Counted from the first letter of the stretch, positions 1-13,155 are shown. The stretch is DNA of 64,000 nucleotides from Casuarina equisetifolia (GCA_028551475.1 CM052357.1:10587931-10651930), one strand, 5' to 3'. The notes: generated by a model from the letters alone, not told the origin. Made by a program: numbers and translations.

Positions 1-1096
1 TTGATTAATTGAGCAAAAGGTGACAAAATCAAGCATTTCAAAAGCCAAAAAGATATGGATTTGCTGAAGAGGAAGCTGATTTGTTGATTTGTGATGTACC
101 CACAAAGATTTGATTTAAGATTAAAAAAGATTGAGGAAGATTGATGGTGAAACCCAAAAACTCAACCCATGCCTAAATTAGAGATACAAGTAAAGAAATT
201 AGCAAAATGATGCATTTTTCTGAGGGTTTTTGAACCCAAACAAAGTAGCATCTTAATTTACACACTTGACCTATGTATAGCATGAAAACAAGTTCACAAA
301 TTCCCTTCAACAAGTAGAAAATTAGACATTCTTTGGAGAAGTCAAAATGACTATATTTTGGAAGAGAAATATGCATTCTTAAAAAGCTAAGCTTGAAGTT
401 TTAAAGTAAAAAGCTATTTTAGAGCAGAAAGCTATCTTGAAGTTTGTTGATGAAAAATTTGCACAAAATAGAAAAGAGAGAGAAAAACTTATGAAGCTTG
501 AGCAAAACTTAAAAATCTTGGTGGAGTGTTCTCTTGTGCTCATACATTATGAAATTTGTTGTGACATTATTTGTATATGTGCTGATTTAACTTATGTTAT
601 TCTTGGGTACATATATTTGATTATAAATCAAAAACCCTAACTTTATAGTAATTTAAGGGTTTCAAAATTAAAGCTCAAATTTTTATTTGCTATCATTAGA
701 AAGCTTTTGTTCTAGCAATTTCTCATACATTTCATACCTTAAGAGAGTTACTTGAATTTTTACAAGATTAAAAAACCTTTGACTTTTAATTAGTGTGTGT
801 TAAGGCACACATTGTGTTGTAATCCTTGGTGGAAGGATTGTTAGTTGTGGGAGAATGTTTTCTCTTAAGTTTGAGTAAAGTGAACTTCAATTAAGTGTAT
901 TAAAGGAAGAGAAAATGGTGGATGTAGGTGTAAAGGCCAAACTATTATGGTAAAAAATTGTGTAATTTGTCTTAATTGTTTATGCTTTAATTTTTGACAT
1001 AATATTATGCTTGTGTGAACACCAAAATATTTTAAAAGTCTAGAAATCAAAAAACCAATTCAATCCCTCATTCTTGGTTAGCCATGATACCTAACA
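1..1096 (+). mobile_element. Partial LTR of a SIRE/Maximus-like copia element (3' part)
   Basis: From about 540 onward the sequence follows, base block by base block, the 3' half of the copia LTRs at 29445-32300, 32367-33949 and 46481-49550. Shared blocks are the AAACCCTAA / AATTTAAGGGTTT stretch, the AAAGTGGACTTCAA-like stretch and the terminal block before CCTAACA. The LTR end is ...ATACCTAACA at 1096. The first 500 bases are AT-rich, match less clearly, and may be a diverged 5' portion. Whether this is a solo LTR or the end of an element reaching off the window cannot be seen. Confidence 0.6.
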
Positions 1097-1239
1097 AACA
1101 ATAATAAAATGCATACAAAAGTAAGAGAAATGATAACCTTCTTATTAAACTCTAATTCTTTAGACTTGTTGAGTTGGAGCTAACTTTATCATGTAGTTAG
1201 TAGAGTTAGAGTTGATATGGACTCTGACTAACCTCTTTT

Positions 1240-3815
1240 AACTATTCGTTGCATCCTTTTCCACTTAACAACAACCTTGTCCCTAAGGTTGAAAGAAGGA
1301 TATCTTTTATCAAATTGTTTAGCATCCACCCAAGTAGTTTCTTACACAAATAACCCTTGCCAATGCACTAGGAATTTTGCTTGCCTCTTCTTAGTGTGCT
1401 ACTCCAAAATAGCTAGTGGTTGAGGACTAATAACATCCTCATTGCTTAAAGAAGTTGGCAGTTTTACTTGGACTAAAGCTTGACTACTAACGACTTTTTT
1501 AAGGATAGAAATGTGAAACTCATTATGAAACTTAGATACTTCTAGCAATTTCAAGCGGTATGCCACGTCTCTTATCTTTTGCAGCACCTTAAATGGGCCT
1601 AAAGAACCTAGGTATAGCTTATAACTTCTGCACACCACTACTAAATTTCCCTTATATGGCTGAAGCTTAAGATACACAAAGTCCTCCACCTCATATTACT
1701 CTTCCTTCCTAAGAAAATCATAATACTCATTCATTCTGTTTTGAGCTAATCCCAATCTCTCATTTATATCCTTTAAAGCTATGTCTTTTGCACAAGCTCC
1801 CTATCAACCATTTCCATTGCACAAGAACCTAGAATGTTAGAGAGAAGGGTTGATGATGTTCTATTGTATACTTCCTCATAATGGGACTTTTGAGTAGCTC
1901 TATGAATATTAATGTTATAATAGATCTTAGCCTATGGTAGCCACCCAGTCCACTCCTTTGGGTGATCATAAGTAAAGCACCTTAAGTAGACTTTCAAGGT
2001 TTTACTTACAACTTTTGATGCCCATTCATTTATGGATGATAAAAAGTTTAAAAATTAAATTGTGCCCTATAACTTAAAAATTGCCTCCAAAAATTGCAAG
2101 TAAAAATTCTATGTATGTCACAACTATGTTCCTAGGCATGTTGTAGAGCTTGAAAATGTTTTCAAAGAAAACTTATGCTATGCTAACAATTGTGTAAGGG
2201 TGTGATAATGCTATGAAATGAGCAAGTTTAGATAATTTACCCATAATAACCATAATCGCTTGTTTATTTTTTGAAGGTGGTAACCATTCAATGAAATCCA
2301 TAGCTATATCTTCCTAAACCTATCTAGGTATAGATATTTGCTAAAGTAACCCACTAGGCTTAGTGTTTAACCATTTTACTTGCTAACACATGCTACACTT
2401 TTTGACAAATTATGGCACAATTTGCTTTATGTTGATCCAATAGAACACAACCTTCAACCTTTGAAGAGTCTTACAATGCCTTTCATGTATGGCTACATGC
2501 ATTTCCTAAAGAATAACTAGGATTAATGCAAAATTTCTTCCTAGAAAGATTCTATCTTGATAAACAAAACTCCATTCATATATTGCCATTGGTTTCCTAC
2601 TACTTCTATTCTTATCTTGTTCATAATATCTTGTGCTTCCTCATTACTATATGCATCATCTTGAATGGTGCTAAGCCATTTTGGAATTGGTAGAGAAACT
2701 GACTATAATTTGTGGCTTCCTTCCTTCTTTCTTCCATTTACTACCTTCCTTTTTTTTCCCCCTAATTTTTACATGTAAGTATACTACCCTTCATCATCTT
2801 ATCCGACACTATCATTATTTTCTCCATATTGGTACCCAACAAAGGTACGTAGCTTTCTTCTTCCATTCCTTTTCCTTGTAATCTTTATGATCCCTTTGTA
2901 AAACTGTCTCTACAATCAATAATGAGTCTCCATTTTTTGCCTTCTCTATTATAATGTCTTCTTGTTTTTCCTCATTTATGGACAAAGCATCAACAGCAAT
3001 GTTTTCCTTCCTAGGCTTTTATTATATCTGAAAATCACATCCAACCAATTTAATTAACCAATGTTGTTGAGTCAAAATAAAGATTTTATGATTCCACAGA
3101 CTTTGAAGGCTTCTTTGATCAATTTTGAATATAAATTTTTTTTCCTAACAAATATTACCATAATTTTTTAATTACTAGGATAAGAGCCAATAGCTCCTTA
3201 TCATATGTAGATAGAACCAAGTTCTTACCCTTAAAAGCTTCGCTGAAGTATGCTATTAGTTGCTGTTCTTGAGTCAAAAGGCACCCACTCTATTAGCATT
3301 GGGATCACATTCAATTATAAAAGGAAGTGAAAAATTTGATAACTTGAGAACTGGTGCTCATATCATCCTTTTTTCAATTCCCAAAATATTGTTTCAACCT
3401 CTTCATTCCACAGAAGCCCATTCTTCCTTAATAACTTGGTCATGGAGTATGTAGAAGACCATAACCTTTAATAAATTTTCTATAATATATGGTTAACCCT
3501 AAGAAACCTCTTAAAGCCTTCACACCTTTTGGTGTTGGCCATTTAACCATGGTTGTTATCTTATTAGCTTCCACATTTACTCGGGTAGAAATAATATGTC
3601 CTACCTATAAATAACATGTCCCAAGTAGCTTACAATTATCACCCTAAATTCATATTTTTCTTGCTTGACATAAATTTCATTCACCCTTAGCTTCTCAAAT
3701 ACAATTATGATGTACTCCTAATGCTCATCCTAATTATGGCAATATACTAAGATACCATCAAGAAAAAGTAAACAAAATTCCTAAATATTCCTTGAATACC
3801 TTTTTCTTTAAACTT
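1240..3815 (-). mobile_element. Ty3/gypsy chromovirus remnant (RT, RNase H, integrase, chromodomain)
   Basis: The minus strand reads as the 3' two thirds of a gypsy polyprotein broken by many stops. At 3810-3500 it gives reverse-transcriptase C-terminal blocks (FVLLFLDGILVY, YLGHVI) and the RT/RNase H linker ([17 protein letters not shown]). At 1689-1399 it gives the integrase C-terminal block (YLKLQPYKGN, LGPFKVLQKI, VAYRLKL). From about 1400 to 1250 it gives a chromodomain-like tail (FLVHWQGL, TTWVDAKQF), which marks a chromovirus. No LTRs were identified, and a plus-strand copia fragment replaces the element beyond about 3815. It is inactive. Confidence 0.8.
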
Positions 3816-3825
3816 TGAAATGTGG

Positions 3826-4935
3826 ATGGACCATTGCATATCCTTATTATAGGTGATGATTCCTCCATTATTTTAAATTTGAAGAGATACTTAGATTCTT
3901 GCCTTTATATAAAGGATTTGGGTCAATCCAAATACTTCTTGGGGGTAAAGATTACACGCTCCTTTGATAGTATCTACATTAACTAAAGGAAATATGCATT
4001 GGAACTCATTTCTAAGACCGGCCTTTTTAAGGCATAGCCTACTCTTACTCTAATGTATCAAAATGTGAAATTGACTACTTTACAGTATGACAAATTGGTA
4101 AAGTGCAAGACTTTTCATCCTTCACTTAGTGATATAACACCTTATCAATGCCTAGTTTGCAAGTTGATATACTTGACCATGATAAGGCTAGGTATCAATT
4201 ATGTCATATAGCATCTTAGTTAGCTTGTTCACATTCCTAAGTGTTCCTATATGGGTGCACGAGAGTATTGTACTACCTTAAAACTTGTCTAGGTCTTAGT
4301 TTATTCTTTCTACCTTTTCACTTATTCCTTTATTGGCCTTTTATAATTCAAACTATGATTCTTGCCCTATGACTAGATGCTTCATGATCGAATCTATATT
4401 AATTTAATGTCTTTCTAATCTCATGGATGAATGAGAAACAACCATGACAATCTATATTAATTTTGTGAAAGTAGAGTATTGAACGATGACAATTACTATT
4501 TTTGAAATCATTTGGATTATTAGGCTTTTCAAAGATCTTGGCATGTACCTTCAATTGCTAGTACTGCTATACTTTAACAATGAAGTTGCTCTCCACATTG
4601 TTGATACTTTTCTTTTTCATGAATTTACAAATCAATTTGAAATTGATTTTTATTTCATGCATGAAAAATTGTTGACTAGACTCATCTTTACACACTCTGT
4701 GTGCATCATAAAGCAACCAATCGATGTTTTGATGAAGGCACTTGGTAGCAAACAATAATTATATCTCTTGTTTAATTTTGAAGTGCTTCAATTGCATAAA
4801 TCTCTAACGTGAGGGAGAATATTAAGAAATATTGGACCTGATAGGCAAAGTTACACACTAGGCCCAATGTGAGGCCTAGCCTTACATTGCTTATCATAAT
4901 TTTATTTATTTATTCATTTTTTTTCTTGAAAAGTC
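3826..4935 (+). mobile_element. Ty1/copia 3' fragment, copy 1 (RT end, RNase H, PPT, start of LTR)
   Basis: Translation from about 3835 gives the end of copia reverse transcriptase (IIGDDSSIILNLKRYL, IKDLGQSKYFLGVKI). It continues through broken RNase H to an open stretch at 4486-4755 that matches the copia RNase H C-terminus (EIIWIIRLFKDLG, LYFNNEVALHI, IDVLMKALGSKQ, stop). A polypurine tract, GTGAGGGAGAATA, follows near 4820, and then an LTR start with TTAAGAAATATTGG. The LTR is cut at about 4935. The last 440 bases are repeated almost exactly at 11677-12070. Stops and truncation at both ends show it is dead. Confidence 0.8.
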
Positions 4936-5871
4936 AAAAGAACAGTTTTAACATAGAGAAGTACGAAACTTTAATTTATATACACAGATGCCGTGGTAAA
5001 GGTTGCCTCTTTTTTAAAACATCTTGCTAACCTTGCTCTGGATCAAGTTCCCCCTATGCCCATCATGTTCGCCAAAAAACTAATCCATTGCATCCAATTT
5101 ACGAAACATTTTTTTTTATATCTATTCTATCTTAAACTCAGTGGATTGTCCATCGATGGAATGGAGGGCAGAGTCAATGAAACTCACCCAAAAACCTGGC
5201 AATTTTTATTTTTCTTTTTGTAGTAAATCTGCATATGCCACCTATCTCACCCACACATCAAGCTTATGGAACTAGAGGAACCATTTGGCCCAAAAGGTCA
5301 ATGGCTTGAATATTTGGTATTTGATCATCGAGAGGTGGAAATCCAGTCACCACAGGCCATTCGGTTATTTAAGGGTATAAGAACAACAACGATGAATTAG
5401 GAGATCTACATGCCCACATCACAAAAAAAAAGAAGTAGAATTTGAGAGAAAATGATTGATAAAAAAAATTCCAAAAAAAAAAAAAAAGATCAGAGGTGTT
5501 CTTATTATGTTACTTTGCACATTTACACTGTTGTCGTATAAGTTGATCAGCCTATTATAACATCTGCACACTTTTGATAACACACTCAGGAGTGATAGAA
5601 GCACAAACCCACTAAAAAGAATAAAAAGTAGAAATAAGCTTTAACTACACAGGTGTTCACCTAAACAAATTTGGTGAATCCAGAACCAAGAGGAGATCCA
5701 TTATACAATGCTATGGAAGCCCCATTAAGTAATGAAGAATATATTAGCCAAGGACCCATCATCCACCCAAGATTAGTGGGCCAAGCAAAAATATCTCCTT
5801 TGTGGATGTCCAAGTGGCACCATGCACCTGCAGCAACTTTGAAAGGAGTTGTGTTGGTCCACGGAATTGCA
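4936..5871. other. Intergenic, no recognised gene
   Basis: This stretch lies between the copia fragment and the truncated receptor-kinase copy. It holds poly-A/T runs (near 5100 and 5470-5486) and an open frame from 5671 that runs into the receptor-kinase exon in the wrong frame (5872 on). That frame is therefore a chance fusion of unrelated sequence. The 5671-5870 part gives no family I recognise. Confidence 0.5.
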
Positions 5872-8800
5872 TTTCATTGGGAAAATACCTTGGGAAATTG
5901 GAAATTTAACCATGGTAACAGAGTTATACCTTGATGAGAACTACTTTGAAGGTAACTTAATCTTGTTTTAGCTTGCTTTAGTCTTATTTTAGTCAATCTA
6001 CTATCCTCTATATTTATTTAGCATATTATCCTTGGGAATAGTTGTTATTTGTTGCTTAGTGGTAAGTTAGTAGAAATTCTAATTGAGGTTAAAAGTTCAA
6101 CATTTTGTGTGCGTGAGTTAGGTGCATGAGTTGTAATATTTTTTTTTAAAAAATTATTATTCATTGTAACTAGCCTTTGTACTCCATTCTTGACTCCATG
6201 TTCTCCACATCCAAATGAACTTATCAATGGAAAATAAGCTTTCTAGTTCTTCAACTTCTACCACTTCCTTACGAGTCATAGTTCTCTATTATAATAAAGT
6301 TTTTTCATTGTAATACTTGTTATCTTGAAAAAGTAAATTTTTAGGAATAAAAAATTTAACCTCAAGGATTTGTGTCTTGACCTCTTCTAATGTCTTCTTT
6401 TTCATTTTTTTCCTTTTTCTATTATCTATTTCTTTGACAATTTAAATAGAAGACCTACTAAATGTCACATATAGGAAATTAACACTATTATCCCATAATG
6501 TCCCGAATAAAATAAAGGCTCAATAATGTCATCAAATTTTGCAACTGTATGTCTGCAATTCATTCAACTACAAAGTGGCTACAATTAGCAATAAAAGCTT
6601 CATTGAGGCAATCAATTCATGGGGTTATAGGAGCCTTGCATCATAAATTCACCTTTAAGTTATGAAAAAATATTATAGAACAAAGATTTTTTCTTTATGA
6701 AAAGGATTTTTAGGAAAAATTTAGACAATATGATACTTAAATTACTATTTAACATTCCATTTTGTCTTGAACATTGGTCATTTCACAAAGAGAAAATAAA
6801 ATGATAAGGTAAAGATCATAAAGTTCTAGTTTGTGATGAATATCATATTTATAGCTTATACCCTAATGTTATGTTTGAAAACATTAATTTCTATAAAAAA
6901 TTCACTCAATAGTAAATAAAGCTTTCTATCTTATAAAAAATATTTCTAAAAAATATTTTTATTTTATTTTTCCTTCACTTAGTATCTAGGATTTTCTATT
7001 TTTGCTTAAGTCCGTTTGATTCATATTCTTCTAGTAAGTTTCATATTCTTCTAGTAACTTATTTATCACCATGCTTTTAATTTATTTATTTAAACATAAA
7101 TAGATTCATTTGATGTTGTGACAGCCACATTTGTAGGGAGAGAGAGAAAGGTGTTGTTTTGGGTGGGGGTGGTAAAATTGGTCTTTAGCAGGACTTAAAC
7201 TGTCTTTTAGCCATGTATATTACATATACGCCCTTTAGAACTTTGAATGGAAAAAAGAGAAAAAAAAAAGATTTATATAGCCGATATAGACTTTTAACCA
7301 ACGTACAGCATAAATACTTTTGGCCTATGCAGTGATGCAAGGCCAATATCATTTTCCGTACCGAGATTATCACTAGCTTTAAATTATTCTATTTAAAGAC
7401 AGGACAAGAAGGGAACGACGAGGGTAAATCTACTTTGTGAAAAGTAAGATTTTTATTTTGAAAGAACTGGTAGAAAATTATTAAATATAATATTATTCAG
7501 ATAAATCTACTTTGTGAGTGGAGTTTTTATTTTGGAAGAACAAGTAGAAGTTGTTAAATATAATATTATTGAGATAAATGGTAAGTTATGATCTTTGTTT
7601 TAATTTTTTTAATAAATCAAAAATACAATTTATTTGTAAATAAAAAAGCATTTCCACCAATTTACGTAGTTAGCATGATCATCAAGTTGGGCACCGTGTC
7701 AGATGAGTGTAGGTGTTCCACTTGATCATGGACTTCTATACATTCTACCAATTGCTGCTCTTTCTTAACCCATCAATCCTGTCACAAATAGAATAAAAAG
7801 CAACGACTAACAAAGACTAAGACTATATACAACCACCTATCAAATTGAAATGACCTACGGCCCTTTTTGTGGTGTTCACAATAATTGGGTCTTTTGAACT
7901 TTGTTTCACTTAACAAATGTTCATTTGCATGTATCTATCATCTGAAGTGCATTTTCTTTTGGTTAATAATGCACGATTGTCAATTTTGCTAGAGGTGCAA
8001 TCCCAACAGAAATTGGTAATCTACAAAAGCTTGAATTCTTAGGAGCTAGTCTTAACCATTTTAGTGACCCAATTCCAATTGAGATCTTCAATATTTCAAC
8101 AATACAAGAAATTTCATTGTCTCTTAATAACTTATCAAGCCATCTTCCATTAAATATTGGTCTTTTCACTCCCAATCTTCAGTTCCTTTACCTTGCATAT
8201 AATAAGTTGAGTGGAATGATATCTAGTTCTATCTCCAATGCTTCACAACTTATTTTGTTAGATCTAGCTCAAAAATCATTTTCAAGCTTAATTCCTAAAG
8301 CACTTGGAAATTTAAGACTCATTCAGTGGTTCTTAATAGACAACAATAACTTGACCATTCAGTATTCACCTCCTAAATTCAACTTCCTCTCTCTTGTATT
8401 TTCAAATTTGGAAAATCTAAGAATGCTTTTGTTGTCAAATAATACATTAAATGATATCCTTCCAACTTTTGTTGGAAATCTCTCTACTTCTCTCCAACAA
8501 GTTTACATAAGGAATTGCAATATGAAAGGCAACATTCCTAAAGACATAGGAAATTTAACAAACTTGATAAGATTGACAATAGGGTGTAACAAGTTGATTG
8601 GATCTATTCCATCTACAATTAAAGGAATGTATAAGCTTTAAGGTTTCTATGTTGAAGAAAATGCACTAGAAGGTCACATCCCATCAAATCTTTGTCACTT
8701 GAACAAATTAGACTCATTGAACTTGAGAAATAATGAGCTTTCTGGATCCATTCCTTCATGCTGGAATAATCTTACTTCTCTTAGAGTACTTTTATTACAA

Positions 8801-9475
8801 TCTAACCAAATAACTTCTATCATTCCTCAGAGTTTATGGAGCCTTACATATATCTTGTTTGTCAACCTCTCTTCAAATGCACTCAGTGGCACTTTTCCTT
8901 TGGAAATAAATAATTTAAAGGTCTTAATAGAATTAGACTTATCAAAAAATTAGCTATCGGGTGAAATCCCACAAGTAACTAGTAACTTTAAAGATATAAA
9001 ATATTTTTCTTTAGCAAATAATCAATTAGAAGGTTCAATTCTTGACTCAATTGGTAAATACGTAAGCTTGGAATTCTTGGATCTTTCCTATAATAAGTTA
9101 TATGGGGAAATTCTGACATCTTTGGAAGCACTTTTGTACCCCAAATATCTAGATGTCTCATTCAATAGACTACGAGGGAAAATTCCAATAGGAGGACTGT
9201 TCACACACTTCTCTACTGCATCATCTATGTCAAATGATGGTCTTTGTGGTGCTCCCCGACTACAAGTTCTTCCTTGTAAAGGTATTTCGCAATCAAAGAA
9301 AACTATGTCAACTCGTACATTAAAGTATCTATTACTGACAATTAGGTTACCAATGGTTATAGTTGTTCTTGTGTTAGTGTGGAAAAGACACAGAAATAGG
9401 AATGTAGAATTTCAAGTTGAAAGAGCCTTACCATATTTACCAACATGGAGAAGAATTTCCCACCAAGAACTTATA
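5872..9475 (+). pseudogene. Truncated LRR receptor-like kinase pseudogene (copy L)
   Basis: This is an inverted, highly similar copy of part of the minus-strand receptor-kinase locus at 13156-18869. It starts inside exon 2 at TTTCATTGG (5872) and keeps the exon 2 donor after 5951 (GAAG/GTAACT). It carries a 2.04-kb intron (5952-7994), then exon 3 from 7995 (acceptor AG/GTGCAATCCC). Exon 3 encodes leucine-rich repeats, the cap (DGLCGAPRLQVLPC), a transmembrane helix (YLLLTIRLPMVIVVLVLVW) and the juxtamembrane segment up to RRISHQELI, where it stops matching at 9475. It lacks exon 1, the signal peptide and the whole kinase. In-frame stops lie at 8639-8641 (TAA for CAA in the other copy) and 8951-8953 (TAG for CAG). 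It cannot make a receptor. Confidence 0.9.
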
Positions 9476-9480
9476 GTAAT

Positions 9481-10396
9481 TTAAATAGTAATTTAAGTAT
9501 CATATTGTCTAAATTTTTCTTAAAAATCCATTTCATAAAGAAAAAATCTTTGTCCTTTAATAAAACTTTGGAATTATACATAATATTTTTTCATAACTTG
9601 AAGGTGAATTTATGATGCAAGGCTCCCATAACCCCATGAATTGATTGCCTCAATGAAGCTTTCATTGCTAATTGTAGCCACTTTGTAGTTAAATGAATTG
9701 CATACATACAATTGCAAAATTTGATGACACTATTGAGCCTCTATTTTATTCGGTACATTATGGGATAATAGTGTTAATTTCCTATATGTGACATTTAGTA
9801 GGTCTTCTATTTAAATTGTCAAAGAAATAGATAATAGATAAAGGAAAAAATGAAGACATTAGAAGAGGTCAAGACACAAATCCTTGAGGTCAAATTTTTT
9901 ATTCCTAAAAAGTTACTTTTTTAGGATAACAAGTATTGCAATGAAAAAAGTTTATTATAATAGAGAACTATGACTCACAAGGAAGAAAGTTTGAAAGTGG
10001 TAGAAGTTGAAGAACTAAAAAGCTTATTTTCCATAGATAAGTTCATTTGGATGTGGAGAACATGGAGTCAAGAATGGGGTACAAAGGCTAGTTACAATGA
10101 ATAACAATTATTTCTTTTTTCTTTTTAATATTATAACTCATGCACCTAACTCATGCACACAAAATGTTGAACTTTTGACCTCAATTAGAATTTCTACTAA
10201 CTTACCACTAAGCAACAAATAACAATTATTCCCAAGGATAATATGCTAAATAAATATAGAGGATAGTAGATTGACTAAAATAAGACTAAAAAAAAGCTAA
10301 AACAAGATTAAGTTACCTTCAAAGTAGTTCTCATCAAGGTATAACTCTGTTACTATGGTTAAAATTTCAATTTCCCAAGGTATTTTCCTAATGAAA
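9481..10396 (-). pseudogene. Receptor-kinase exon 2 / intron 2 fragment (copy M), inverted relative to copy L
   Basis: The segment matches 16944-17856 in the same orientation, and matches 5872-6770 as an inverted repeat. It includes the exon 2 coding block (rightmost about 80 bases) and the first 0.8 kb of intron 2. Its right end stops at ...ATGAAA, the same base of exon 2 at which copy L starts. Its left end begins 6 bases after copy L breaks off. Copies L and M therefore form a unit bounded by 0.9-kb inverted repeats. It has no complete exon. Confidence 0.85.
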
Positions 10397-10429
10397 TTAA
10401 GAATAGAGGCCCATATGCACAAAATAAGG

Positions 10430-11477
10430 CCTAATCTAGTCACATCCTAAAAAGAGTCCATGTGAGGTAGGGCTAGATCTATGCAAGAAAAGCCTACCTG
10501 TAGGGTGCCTTGACTTGAGATTCAGACCCGACTCGAGCACAAACTCTAGCGAGTTTGCTCGCCAGATTCCGGCTGGATGAAGGATGTCTTCCTTATCCCG
10601 AATCATACCAATAGCCTTAAGGAAGGTCAAAGGTGCTCGAGTGTTTTGAATTTGAGAATCGGCCGCCAAGTAACAGTCATCAAGACTGTTTAGGAACTTA
10701 GTTAGCTTGTCGGCTTTTTGGAAATGGAAAAAATTGGAATCCTTTATCAACCGTTGATAGAGAATGGCGACATAGGAATCATACCGACTCCAAAGATCTT
10801 CTAACCAATAGACATAGTTATTGACCAATTTGCCATATTGTTTGGCATTAGCTAGGTTATACTAGACAACATAGACCTCCTTTGCGCCGACACGAAGGAA
10901 TTTTTCTTAAAGATGGTTCCACACATGCCTTGCATCAAACAAATAGGTAAAGGTTTTGTAAATTTCTGGGGCCACAAATGAAAGGATCCAAGAAAGGACC
11001 ACCCTATTGCAACATTCCTAGAAGGGGTAAAAGGGTGAATCATGCTTTAGTTGCTTCACATTCGGGTTAATAATCCTAAATTTGTTCTTCCTAAAAAGGG
11101 CGTGTTTCATATCTCTTGCCAAGAAGCATAGTTTTTGACTCCAGCAACTTAGTGGAGATAATCATGACACTAGTTTGCTCGTTTGGCTGAAGGTAGAGAG
11201 CATCGCTAGGTTAAATTAAGGAGTAGAACTTGAGTTACCTGAACGCCCACGAGAGCGATGACGAGTGCAAGAACAATGCCTAGTGCGACGACGATTGTTC
11301 TGATAGTGGTCAGGGTTATGGCTAGTGTCCATGTAGTCAGGTATAATGGCAAATGAATGGCTACACAATAGGTGTTCGACAAAATGCTGGAAAGAAGTGC
11401 AGTTTGAATGTAGGGATGTAGTTGTAGAAACGTGAAGAAAATGTAGGATTATAGGACAAGCATGCTCCTTGATACCA
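10430..11477 (-). mobile_element. Ty1/copia gag remnant with primer-binding site
   Basis: On the minus strand, TGGTATCA (11477-11470) directly follows an LTR end, as expected for a copia primer-binding site complementary to initiator-Met tRNA. Downstream lies a broken gag frame. At 11043-10852 it gives the block with LWPQKFTKPLPICLMQG. At 10828-10436 it gives the UBN2/gag-like stretch YVYWLEDLWSRYDSY ... KFLNSLDDCYLAADSQIQ. Pol is absent, and the element ends near 10430, next to the receptor-kinase fragment M. It is an internal-deletion remnant. Confidence 0.75.
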
Positions 11478-11676
11478 TGTTAAGAAACGTATTGAAGCAG
11501 AAATGATGAAACTACTTTTATAAATTTGAAGATGTTACATAGAAAACGTCTTAGAATGAAGAGCATAAAATTTGGCTCTTAAAGAATGATGTTGATCTAC
11601 AATAACTATGAATAGTGAAAGAATTTATAGAAACTAGGCCAATGAACAGTAACAACAATAAACAATATTTTCAACA
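11478..11676 (-). mobile_element. Partial copia LTR joined to the gag remnant
   Basis: The minus-strand LTR ends ...CGTTTCTTAACA immediately before the primer-binding site at 11477-11470. Its upstream part is cut off near 11676 by an unrelated plus-strand copia fragment. Confidence 0.6.
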
Positions 11677-12070
11677 ATTAGGCTTTTCAAAGATCTTTAC
11701 ATGTACCTTCAATTGCTAGTATTGCTATACTTTAACAATGAAGTTCCTCTTAACATTGTTGATAATTTTCTTTTTCATGATGTACAAATCAATTTTAAAT
11801 TGATTGTTATTTTATGCATGAAAAATTATTGATTGGACTCATCTTTACACACTTTATGGGCATTATGGAGCAACTAATCGATGTTTTGACGAAGGCACTT
11901 GGTATCATACAATAATTTCATCTCTTATTCATTTTTGAAGTGCTTCAATTGCACAAACCTCTAACTTAAGAGACCAGATAGGCAAAGTTACACACTAGGC
12001 TCAATGTGAGGTCTAGCCTTACATCGCTTATCATAATTTTATTTATTTATTCATTTTTTTCTTGTAAGTA
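11677..12070 (+). mobile_element. Ty1/copia 3' fragment, copy 2 (RNase H end plus LTR start)
   Basis: This is a near-duplicate of 4518-4930 in the same orientation. It has the same RNase H C-terminal coding block, now with a small deletion that breaks the frame near 11780. It has the same end of pol near 11913 and the same LTR text starting around 11970 (GATAGGCAAAGTTACACAC). A short deletion removes the polypurine tract/LTR junction seen in copy 1. Confidence 0.75.
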
Positions 12071-13155
12071 TAAAGACATTTTGTTTCTTGTACATCATTC
12101 AGTTTTGGTAAAGTGTGAATAGAGCAATACATACACTTAGGTGTTCCATATTGTGTGTACATGTGGTTGTCTTCAACCAATGTTCGATTCTCACTTATTT
12201 TCACAACTTTGTCAAGGAAACAAAATGAAAGTTTTAAGTGTTTATCTCAATATTTATTAGTGTGAAAGTCCACCAGAATGTGTAGATTTAATATATATGT
12301 TAATAAAATTATTCTTGTAAAAAAAAATATTTCTATTGTTAGACTAGCAATGTGTATCAAGAATTTACTAAAATATTTCTTTAAGTGTTTTCTTTTTATG
12401 GTTATTTGTATTTCCTAGAATGATTCATTTCTCATTCTTAATTAAACAAGACTTTCAAGTTCATAATATTGAAATTGCTTTTAGGTTTCCCTTCCCTTCT
12501 TTTGTAGGTTAGTGAATTGTAGAGTACTTCATTTTCTTATCAAGCTCTAACTTTAGCATATATTTTAGTTAAGCTTTCTTGCTAAGATCAAGGTTCCTTC
12601 ACTTTTGCCACTTGATGTTATTCATGTAACCTTCTAATGCTATTTTCTTTTTTGAAATTTAGGTTTATACATTAAAATTATAGGGTATATGTTTTAAGTT
12701 ATTATTTATTTATTTATTTATGTTGTGATAGGTTGGATCAAAGGGATATTTCATGGAATCTAACTTGCATAACCTTGGAAAGTTAGGTAAGAGAATCAAT
12801 TAAGGGTCCAACTCAGATGTTTGATTGTTGTTATCATGGAAAATTTAGTATTAACTATTCTTATGTGACAAAAGTTGGAAGCTAACAATTTAATTTTAGA
12901 TGTTGAGACAATGATCACATTAAATGAGCATTAACGTAAAAGCATAATGAGAAAATTACAATCATGAGACAATACCCACTAGCAATTGATTGTATGATTA
13001 ATATAACCATTATCTACAACTGTTTAAGATGCTAATATCATCATCTACCATAACAAACCATTAACTATAAACGAATCTCCTTGAGGAAGTTTAAAAAATA
13101 TTATAATGTTTTCAAAAGCATAAACACCAAAGAGGTATAAACAAACTTGATCATC
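12071..13155. other. Intergenic, AT-rich, no gene seen
   Basis: No coding family or structural RNA is recognisable. The part next to 13155 would be the 3' flank of the minus-strand receptor-kinase pseudogene. Part of 12071-12330 may still be LTR sequence of the copia fragment to its left. Confidence 0.4.

Noticed and set aside
5671..5934. 87-codon open frame on the plus strand
   Set aside because: It runs across the breakpoint at 5872 into receptor-kinase exon 2 in the wrong frame, so it is a chance fusion.
7185..7373. 62-codon open frame, mirrored at 16311-16499
   Set aside because: Both lie in intron 2 of the receptor-kinase copies and are duplicated only because the intron is.
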